A DNA stretch of 5,994 nt. Origin: Bacillota bacterium (GTDB lineage Bacteria > Bacillota > Clostridia > Christensenellales > Borkfalkiaceae). The stretch lies in contig QAKO01000037.1 in assembly GCA_003343765.1 (NCBI GenBank), forward strand, positions 1 through 5,994, in the 5' to 3' direction. Under the pieces are notes generated by a model that worked only from the letters and a program-made list of their open reading frames with translations, was not told where the DNA came from and did not search any database. Position numbers and translations under genes: made by a program. Numbering within the stretch: the stretch's first letter is position 1; each line of letters begins with the position of its first letter. Below are positions 1-4,911 of this stretch, in pieces.

Positions 1-600
1 CATTGTTTTTGTTGTAAATTTTGGATTATGATAAATTTCTGCTAAATATCGGCAGAAAACGTGTTTGTTGTTTTGAACCGAAAAAATATATAGTGTAGTG
101 TCAGTGCAGAATCTTCAGGCAATGTAAACCGGTTGCTTGATGCGAGTACGTCAAAAATAAATTCATTGCCAAAATTTTGTAACGAAAATGCCATTGGCCA
201 TGGTATGAAAATACTGTAAACCATGATAAAACAATGTAGCGATATGCCGCGAACAATGTTGTCTGCGTTATTTGCAACATTATAAGCAACATACAAATAT
301 AGCTTTAATCAATACCGTAAACTCTGCCAAAGATAAAGTAACGGAAAACGCTACGGACAATGCAGTGTATTGTTGTTGATAATACCGTGGGGAACGGAAA
401 CAACTTCATAGACAATGTAGCGAACGACACCACAGAAAATATTGTTGGCAATTTCATGTGCAATTTATGAATGATATGCAAACACCGGTATGGGTGATTT
501 CGCAAACCAAAACAATGGGTGCGCAACGCATTGTAAAATGTTGTCTGCGATGCTAAACGCAATTGCATAAATAATGCGCGGATGATGCCGTAAACAACGG
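1..600. repeat. AT-rich gene-less region with short interspersed diverged repeats
   Basis: No credible gene lies here: open frames on either strand are under 90 codons, lack ribosome sites and resemble no family I know. The stretch is visibly richer in A and T than the genes downstream. It contains exact short direct repeats in diverged surroundings: AATGTTGTCTGCG at 255-267 and 537-549, ACAATGTAGCGA at 231-242 and 412-423, CCGTAAAC at 315-322 and 588-595, TGTAAACC at 123-130 and 215-222, and AATACCGT at 311-318 and 381-388. Spacing is irregular, so this is neither a CRISPR array nor a tandem satellite. It may be a decayed repetitive coding sequence or a noncoding repeat cluster. The repeats are directly seen; their origin is unknown. 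Confidence 0.5.
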
Positions 601-734
601 GGCGGGCAAGTTATAAATTGTTTTGTGATGAAGGGGTGCGGCAGAACAAATCAATTGTTCTTTATCAGTATATATCCGTTTTTCGGGAAAGTAAAACTAC
701 TTTGAAAAAACTTGATTATACATTTTGTTTTTCA

Positions 735-766
735 TCGGTAGAGAAGTGTAGGGGCGGCTCTACCGA
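735..766 (+). other. 9-bp perfect inverted repeat (hairpin)
   Basis: TCGGTAGAG (735-743) is the exact reverse complement of CTCTACCGA (758-766), with a 14-base G-rich loop. TCTAC at 759-763 can instead pair with GTAGA at 769-773 (5-base loop), so two mutually exclusive foldings exist. No run of T follows the hairpin, so it is not a normal intrinsic terminator. It could be part of a small RNA, a protein-binding site, or the end of an unrecognised transcript. Confidence 0.45.
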
Positions 767-814
767 CGGTAGAATTCGGTATCGGGGGAGTAGAAGGATG
801 TTTTTCAGGGTTGC

Positions 815-835
815 AAAACGTTGATAAAACGTTGA
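815..835. repeat. Two AAAACGTTGA direct repeats, 11-bp period
   Basis: AAAACGTTGA occurs at 815-824 and again at 826-835. Each copy contains the palindrome AACGTT, and the 11-bp period is about one turn of the helix, so a protein bound to both would sit on one face. They lie about 40 bp upstream of the -35 of the Xre promoter, a usual place for an operator or activator site. A role as binding site is inference from geometry alone. Confidence 0.35.
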
Positions 836-873
836 AAAAAGGCTGAAAAATTAATGTATGGGATAGAAATTAT

Positions 874-902
874 TTTACGCGCGCGCGTATTTATGATATA
901 AT
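874..902 (+). promoter_or_regulatory. Extended -10 sigma-A promoter of the Xre gene
   Basis: A -35-like TTTACG (874-879; 4 of 6 to consensus) is followed by a 17-bp spacer and a perfect TATAAT (897-902), preceded by the extended -10 TG at 894-895. Transcription should start about 7 bases after the -10, near 909, which is the A of the start codon of the Xre gene. The messenger would then have no leader or one of only one or two bases. Confidence 0.8.
876..889. promoter_or_regulatory. 14-bp alternating palindrome inside the promoter spacer
   Basis: TACGCGCGCGCGTA is a perfect palindrome lying between the -35 and the extended -10. It is a strict pyrimidine-purine alternation in otherwise AT-rich DNA. 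A repressor bound here would block RNA polymerase, so autoregulation by the adjacent Xre protein is a plausible but unproven reading. Alternating CG of this kind is also a classical Z-DNA-prone sequence. Confidence 0.45.
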
Positions 903-908
903 AGGGGC

Positions 909-1505
909 ATGGAAGAACTCAGAGCGGTCGTGGCGCGCAATCTGACGGCCTGTCGCAAAGCGGCGGGGCTGACGCAGATGCAGCTTGCGGAAAAACTGAA
1001 TTATTCGGATAAGGCAGTCTCGAAATGGGAACGCGGGGAAAGTTTGCCGGATGTGGCGGTATTGTGTGAGCTTGCAAAACTGTACGGAGTGACGTTGGAT
1101 TATCTTGTTGTGCAGCATGCAGATAAGAAGCCGGCGCTGTACGGGAGAGAGAAGCGTCGCACGCGGATCCTTGTGACGGCGATGAGTTGTCTTTTGGTAT
1201 GGTTTGTTGCGACGTTGGTATTTGCGATGCTGCACATATTCCAGGCGAAGGGAGAAGGACAGTGGCTTTTGTTTATCTGGGCGATTCCGGTGACTTTTAT
1301 ACTGTGCGTGGTATTTTCCGGGATATGGGGAAACAGGTATCACCGTACTTTGAGCGTGTCGGCTCTGATCTGGTCGATTGCATTGGCACTGTTTCTTACG
1401 TTGCCATTGCCGAACAGTTGGTTGTTTTTTGTGGTGGCGGCGCCGTTGCAGATCCTTACCGTATTTTGGTTTTTACTGCGGGTGCAAAAGTCAAAATTCA
1501 AGTAG
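909..1505 (+). CDS. Xre-family HTH regulator with four C-terminal membrane helices
   Basis: A 198-residue, probably membrane-tethered transcription regulator. Residues 4-66 form a Cro/C1-type helix-turn-helix; the recognition part around 21-43 contains LTQMQLAEKL and SDKAVSKWERGESLPD, the hallmark of a large Xre subgroup in Clostridia. A short basic linker (about 70-86) leads to four hydrophobic segments near 86-110, 119-140, 147-167 and 170-191, ending in a basic tail. The DNA-binding domain should face the cytoplasm. The ATG at 909 is chosen because the family N-terminus starts here. It has no usable Shine-Dalgarno (AGGGG at 903-907 is one base away), fitting a leaderless messenger. It is separated from alr by 106 bases and a second promoter. 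The ligand and target genes cannot be read from sequence. The HTH family is sure; the membrane role is inferred from hydrophobicity. Confidence 0.9.
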   Translation: MEELRAVVARNLTACRKAAGLTQMQLAEKLNYSDKAVSKWERGESLPDVAVLCELAKLYGVTLDYLVVQHADKKPALYGREKRRTRILVTAMSCLLVWFVATLVFAMLHIFQAKGEGQWLLFIWAIPVTFILCVVFSGIWGNRYHRTLSVSALIWSIALALFLTLPLPNSWLFFVVAAPLQILTVFWFLLRVQKSKFK

Positions 1506-1513
1506 GCATTCCG

Positions 1514-1542
1514 TTGTAAAAGTGCAGGGATTGTGCTATAAT
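1514..1542 (+). promoter_or_regulatory. Extended -10 promoter of the alr operon
   Basis: TTGTAA (1514-1519) lies 17 bp upstream of a perfect TATAAT (1537-1542), with the extended -10 TG at 1534-1535. The predicted start is near 1549, giving a leader of about 63 bases before the alr ATG. The promoter begins only 9 bases after the Xre stop codon. No hairpin plus T-run terminates the Xre gene before it, so read-through from the upstream promoter is also possible. Confidence 0.8.
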
Positions 1543-1557
1543 GAATAAACGCAGTTT

Positions 1558-1608
1558 CCTTTTTTCCGTCGGCGGCATATACTGGATAGCAAAAAGGCGG
1601 AGGAAGGG
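1558..1608 (+). promoter_or_regulatory. Leader helix that could mask the alr ribosome site
   Basis: The pyrimidine tract at 1558-1568 (CCTTTTTTCCG) pairs along its whole length with 1598-1608, which includes the GGAGG at 1599-1603. I count 11 pairs, three of them G-U, extendable by two more (1569-1570 with 1596-1597). In this fold the Shine-Dalgarno is buried under a 25-base loop. It may be a translational switch, or chance pairing of a purine tract with a pyrimidine tract. No known riboswitch class was recognised. Confidence 0.35.
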
Positions 1609-1611
1609 AGA

Positions 1612-2637
1612 ATGCAGAAAAACACGGCAGTGATACGGTTGGATGCGATACGGCACAATGCGGAATTATTTTCCGGGCTTGCTGGGGTAAAGAAGCTTTG
1701 TGCGGTGGTTAAGGCAGACGCATACGGTCACGGAGCGGCAGCGGTGGCGCAGACTCTGCACAAGACGGCGGATTTTTTTGCGGTGTCTTTGGTGGAAGAA
1801 GGTGCGCAGCTTCGTCATGCGGGGACGATGAACGAGATTCTTGTGCTGACGCCTGCTCTTTGTGAAGAAGAGGTTGTGCGCGGAGTTGCGGAAGAGCTAA
1901 TTTTCACGGTCGGGGATGCAGCGGATTATGAATTGCTTGCGCGAACGTGTGAGAAATACGATCTGACGGCGAGATGTCATATCAAAGCGAATACGGGAAT
2001 GAATCGTTACGGTTTCGGGTATACGGGATTTTGCAGGTTTTTAAAGAGAAAGCTGAGCGATCGCGTGAACGTGGAAGGTATCTATTCACATTTTTACAGG
2101 CCGGACAACGCATTGACATCGCATACGCAGTTTGTTTTGTTTGAAAAATTTTTTAAGGTTGCGGAAACCGCATTCGGCGGATTGATCCGTCATATTGCGG
2201 CGACGGGCGGAACATTGGCTTCCTCGGATTATCGGCTGGATATGGTCAGGATCGGGATCGGATTATACGGATATTTGCCCGAAGGATTTGAATTGCCGCA
2301 GGGCTTATTGAAGCCTGCCATGCGTATTTACGGACAGGTAGCGGCGGTACGGCGCAGGACATACGGAGGAGCAGGCTATGGTCCTTGCCTTTACGGCGGA
2401 AAACTTTTGGGGGTTGTTCGTGCAGGATATGCGGACGGTTTTTTTCGTTCAGGCGGAATAAATAATGTGAACAATCTTTGCATGGATGCTTATTTGACAT
2501 CGGAATCGTACAAAAAGTATGATAACGTATGCATATTTTCGGATGCGGATGCCTATGCGGCGGCGCATGGCACGATCAGTTATGAAGTGCTGGTCGATGT
2601 TGGCAGGCGCGCGGAGAGGGTTTATGTGGAAGGATAA
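1612..2637 (+). CDS. alr: Alanine racemase (PLP-dependent), compact form
   Basis: Interconverts L- and D-alanine in the cytoplasm, supplying D-Ala for peptidoglycan. The N-terminal TIM barrel (about 1-225) has the PLP lysine in AVVKADAYGHG (K34), the conserved TGMNRYGF segment (R132), the SHF histidine (H160) and the phosphate/pyridine-binding MVRIGIGLYG (R213). The C-terminal beta domain has the catalytic tyrosine in AGYADG (Y273), the CMD motif (290-292) and a closing TISYEVLVDVGRRAERVY segment. All expected active-site residues are present. At 341 residues it is shorter than the usual 360-390: only 13 residues separate GYADG from CMD, against about 23 in the Geobacillus enzyme as I recall it. 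The ATG at 1612 has GGAGG (1599-1603) eight bases upstream. It is the first gene of the operon, and its end overlaps the next gene by 14 bases. A different amino-acid racemase of the same fold cannot be excluded. Confidence 0.9.
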   Translation: MQKNTAVIRLDAIRHNAELFSGLAGVKKLCAVVKADAYGHGAAAVAQTLHKTADFFAVSLVEEGAQLRHAGTMNEILVLTPALCEEEVVRGVAEELIFTVGDAADYELLARTCEKYDLTARCHIKANTGMNRYGFGYTGFCRFLKRKLSDRVNVEGIYSHFYRPDNALTSHTQFVLFEKFFKVAETAFGGLIRHIAATGGTLASSDYRLDMVRIGIGLYGYLPEGFELPQGLLKPAMRIYGQVAAVRRRTYGGAGYGPCLYGGKLLGVVRAGYADGFFRSGGINNVNNLCMDAYLTSESYKKYDNVCIFSDADAYAAAHGTISYEVLVDVGRRAERVYVEG

Positions 2638-3184
2638 GTCACAATTGCGCAGGGAAATGAAAGAGCGACGTCGGGCGGCGTCGGATCGTGCGTCGCGCGA
2701 TGCTGAAATTTTCGGGCATTTCTTTTCTCTGCCGAAGGTTATAGATTCGACTAAATTTTTTATTTATATGTCATTCGGGAGCGAAGCGGATACGAGAGCT
2801 ATCATCGTGGAGCTTTTAAAGCGCGGCAAGGAAGTTTACTTACCGCGTGTGGAAGGCAGGGATATGGTATTTGTGCGTTATACGGGACAGGCCCTGCAAA
2901 AGAATGCGTATGGGATCGAAGAGCCTGCGGGAGCGGGTGTAAAGGAAGGGGCCGACGTGATCGTCTTACCGATGTTGGCGGCGGACAGGCAGCTGCACCG
3001 ATTGGGATACGGAGGCGGGTATTACGATCGTTTTTTGCAAAACGAAAAACATGCGGTAAAAATAGGGATCTGTTATGATTTTCAGCGGACGGACGAGCTG
3101 TTTGCACAGGAATATGATATTCCGGCGGATGTACTTGTCACGGACAGAAAAATATACGGAAAAGATAATGCGGAGGAATGGTAA
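2624..3184 (+). CDS. 5-formyltetrahydrofolate cyclo-ligase (MTHFS family)
   Basis: Catalyses the ATP-dependent conversion of 5-formyltetrahydrofolate to 5,10-methenyltetrahydrofolate, returning a storage folate to the one-carbon pool in the cytoplasm. The 186-residue product matches the family length. It shows the N-terminal basic helix KSQLRREMKERRR (5-17), the GIEEP substrate segment (97-101), the glycine-rich RLGYGGGYYDRFL signature (126-138) and a C-terminal DIPADVLVTD (165-174). The usual PGLAFD before the signature reads PMLAAD here. The ATG at 2624 is chosen because the family starts at this Lys/Arg-rich helix and GGAGAGG (2612-2618) lies five bases upstream; extension to 2519 would add residues unlike the family. 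It overlaps the end of alr by 14 bases and its TAA shares one base with the next ATG, so translation is likely coupled. Known as fau/ygfA in E. coli. Confidence 0.93.
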   Translation: MWKDKSQLRREMKERRRAASDRASRDAEIFGHFFSLPKVIDSTKFFIYMSFGSEADTRAIIVELLKRGKEVYLPRVEGRDMVFVRYTGQALQKNAYGIEEPAGAGVKEGADVIVLPMLAADRQLHRLGYGGGYYDRFLQNEKHAVKIGICYDFQRTDELFAQEYDIPADVLVTDRKIYGKDNAEEW

Positions 3185-3867
3185 TGCAGACACTTAAAAA
3201 GATCGGCTGGGAAGTGCTTGAATATTTGCGCCGAGGCTTGACGCCGTTTTTTATAAAGCTGATGTTCGGCATGACGATGTTGGCGGTTTTGTTTATCGAA
3301 AACATAGAATTGCGTACGATTTTGGTTGTGCTTTTGGTGGCAGCGGACGGATTCTTGTCGTTTATGCTGATGCGTTCTGCGGGTGAGATGGCATATAAGA
3401 TGAAGGTTGTCGGTCAGCTTCGGAAGGAGAACAAGCCGACGGGATCGGCAGAAACGGCGGGCGCGTATCGGCCTTGCAAGGAATATCGGACATACAAGGG
3501 GATCATAATCGGCATCGTTGCCAGTTTGGTTGCGATCGTGCTGGTGGTGGTATCGGGACTTACGGGCAGTGCAGGTGCGCGTGTTGCGCTGATGTTTGTA
3601 TGCGGCTGGGCGTATGTGCCGGTCGCGGCAGTGTATATGATCATTTTGAGCAGTACGGGGATGGAAGTGATCCCGGTATCGTCCGTATGGTATTCGTTCA
3701 TACTGATAGTGATTTTCATTGTACTGTGCGAGATCGGTTATATTTTGGGCGGAAACAAAGAAAAGCTTCGCCAGTTCATGTTGGAGCGCAGTATGCAGTC
3801 TGTGGAAAAAGGCAAGGCGGCGAGACTGCAGAATAAGGAGCAGGGACAAGGAGCGAAAAGACGGTGA
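3184..3867 (+). CDS. Unrecognised five-helix membrane protein
   Basis: I do not recognise this family. The 227-residue product has a short amphipathic N-terminus (1-20), hydrophobic segments near 21-39, 45-63, 106-127, 134-155 and 169-190, a polar cytoplasmic-looking loop (64-105, Lys/Arg-rich) and a charged C-terminal tail (191-227) rich in Lys, Arg, Gln and Glu. By the positive-inside rule the loop and tail probably face opposite or equal sides depending on whether all five segments span; this is unresolved. There is no signal peptide and no visible catalytic motif. Of two near starts, 3184 is preferred: GGAGG (3172-3176) is seven bases upstream, whereas the ATG at 3178 is one base from it. 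The start overlaps the previous stop as TAATG, and the end overlaps rsmD as GTGA. A real gene is nearly certain from this packing; a function is not inferred. Confidence 0.85.
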   Translation: MQTLKKIGWEVLEYLRRGLTPFFIKLMFGMTMLAVLFIENIELRTILVVLLVAADGFLSFMLMRSAGEMAYKMKVVGQLRKENKPTGSAETAGAYRPCKEYRTYKGIIIGIVASLVAIVLVVVSGLTGSAGARVALMFVCGWAYVPVAAVYMIILSSTGMEVIPVSSVWYSFILIVIFIVLCEIGYILGGNKEKLRQFMLERSMQSVEKGKAARLQNKEQGQGAKRR

Positions 3868-4394
3868 GGATCATCGGGGGTAAATACAGGGGCAGGGTAT
3901 TGAGTACGTTCAAGGGGAAGGAAGTCCGGCCGACGTCGGACAGAGCGAAAGAATCGTTGTTCAATATTCTGGCACCGGAAATTTCGGGAGCGAATGTATT
4001 GGATCTGTTCTGCGGGAGCGGAAGTATCGGGCTGGAAGCGATATCGCGCGGTGCAGATTTTGTGGTGTTCAACGACATATCGGAAGACAGTCTTGCGATC
4101 CTGCGCAAGAATCTTGCGTTGTTGCGGGTGGATGCGAAGGTATACAACCTTGATTACAAGGCGTTGCTGGATCGTCTGGACGTTACTTTTGATATCATAT
4201 ATATTGATCCTCCGTACAAGAGCGGGTACGGGGAAGACGCTTTGAAGCGAGTGGCGCAGCACAAGTTGCTGAATACGGGCGGAGTCGTGGTATTGGAGAG
4301 TGACAAGCCGTTTGAAGGCGAAGTGGAAAACCTTGTCAAGTATGACGAACGCAAGTATGGGATAGCGTATCTGACGTTTTTCACACCCGATTGA
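3864..4394 (+). CDS. rsmD: 16S rRNA (guanine(966)-N2)-methyltransferase RsmD
   Basis: Methylates G966 (E. coli numbering) of 16S rRNA using S-adenosylmethionine, during assembly of the 30S subunit. The 176-residue protein shows the family N-terminus MRIIGGKYRGRVL, the VRPTSDRAKESLFNIL segment (21-36), the SAM-binding motif I LDLFCGSGSIGLEA (46-59) and the catalytic IDPPY motif (114-118), followed by a C-terminal VVVLESDK strand. Length is normal. The start is GTG at 3864, overlapping the previous stop as GTGA; AAGGAG (3848-3853) lies ten bases upstream, and no ATG fits the family start better. The gene is followed 22 bases later by coaD; the rsmD-coaD order is widely conserved in Bacillota and other bacteria and supports both calls. 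Confidence 0.95.
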   Translation: MRIIGGKYRGRVLSTFKGKEVRPTSDRAKESLFNILAPEISGANVLDLFCGSGSIGLEAISRGADFVVFNDISEDSLAILRKNLALLRVDAKVYNLDYKALLDRLDVTFDIIYIDPPYKSGYGEDALKRVAQHKLLNTGGVVVLESDKPFEGEVENLVKYDERKYGIAYLTFFTPD

Positions 4395-4416
4395 CGGGGC
4401 GGAAAGGAGCATAAAA

Positions 4417-4911
4417 ATGAAGAAATGTGTGTTTGCGGGGACATTTGATCCGCCGACGCTCGGGCATAAAGATATCGTGATGAAGAGTCTGGAGCTGTTT
4501 GACGAAGTGATTGTCGCGATTCTGATCAATCCGAACAAAAAGCCGCTGTTCACGGTAGAGCAGAGACTTGCGATGTTGCGGAAGGTGTTTGCGGAATACA
4601 AAGCGGTCCGTGTTATGTCGTACGACGGTCTGACGGTCGATCTGTTAAAGAGAGAAGGGGTAAAGTTCTATGTGCGCGGTATTCGGAACGGAACGGATTA
4701 TGACTACGAAGCGCAGCTGAATTTTATCAATGTCGATATGTATAAAGATATGATCACGGTATTTTTTCCGACGCGGCAGGAGTTTCTGCATATCAGTTCG
4801 GGGCTTGTCAAAGACGCATTGCGATTCAACAAAAATGTAGACAAGTATATACCGGAGGAGATACGGGGGGATTTGAAGAAATATCTGGAAGAGGCGAACG
4901 GAAATGTTTGA
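4417..4911 (+). CDS. coaD: Phosphopantetheine adenylyltransferase CoaD
   Basis: Transfers AMP from ATP to 4'-phosphopantetheine, giving dephospho-CoA, the fourth step of coenzyme A synthesis from pantothenate, in the cytoplasm. The 164-residue protein has the nucleotidyltransferase GTFDPPTLGH motif (8-17; H17 corresponds to E. coli H18), KK at 41-42, the RGIRNGTDYDYE segment (87-98; R87 and R90 match E. coli R88 and R91) and the ISSGLVKD motif (126-133). Family members usually have Ser or Thr where this has G129. Length is typical of the hexameric bacterial enzyme. The ATG at 4417 has a strong AAGGAG (4404-4409) seven bases upstream, the best ribosome site in the operon. The 3' end overlaps the next gene by eight bases. 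Confidence 0.96.
   Translation: MKKCVFAGTFDPPTLGHKDIVMKSLELFDEVIVAILINPNKKPLFTVEQRLAMLRKVFAEYKAVRVMSYDGLTVDLLKREGVKFYVRGIRNGTDYDYEAQLNFINVDMYKDMITVFFPTRQEFLHISSGLVKDALRFNKNVDKYIPEEIRGDLKKYLEEANGNV

Larger units (their letters stand above)
601..873. other. Intergenic region upstream of the Xre regulator
   Basis: I see no gene here. The one open frame (618-824, + strand, 68 codons) has no clear ribosome site and an unconvincing composition (many Arg, Lys and Cys, no recognisable motif). The stretch holds an inverted repeat (735-766), four GTAG words between 738 and 793, and a pair of 10-bp direct repeats (815-835), each listed separately where supported. It is long enough to hold a small RNA, but I cannot identify one. 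Confidence 0.5.

Noticed and set aside
42..296. Minus-strand open frame of 84 codons, with a second (305-568) just upstream of it
   Set aside because: No ribosome site, no recognisable motif, repeat-laden AT-rich DNA, and unusual composition (many Phe, His, Cys). Treated as part of the gene-less repeat region.
1..600. CRISPR array or integron attC sites
   Set aside because: Repeats are 8 to 13 bases, irregularly spaced and diverged, with no constant repeat-spacer unit, no cas or integrase gene and no attC core pair.
735..766. Intrinsic terminator
   Set aside because: The stem is good but the loop is 14 bases and no T-run follows.
618..824. Plus-strand open frame of 68 codons before the Xre gene
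   Set aside because: No good Shine-Dalgarno, overlaps the inverted repeat and direct repeats, and its product resembles nothing known.
1506..1611. Known riboswitch or T-box in the alr leader
   Set aside because: The leader is only about 63 bases and shows no T-box sequence or recognised aptamer core; only the pairing with the ribosome site is visible.
2519..2623. Longer N-terminus for the folate cyclo-ligase
   Set aside because: It lies within alr in another frame, is Met/Arg-rich and unlike the family; the start at 2624 has its own ribosome site.
3178..3183. Start of the membrane protein at the first ATG (3178)
   Set aside because: It sits one base from GGAGG; the ATG at 3184 has proper seven-base spacing and overlaps the previous stop.
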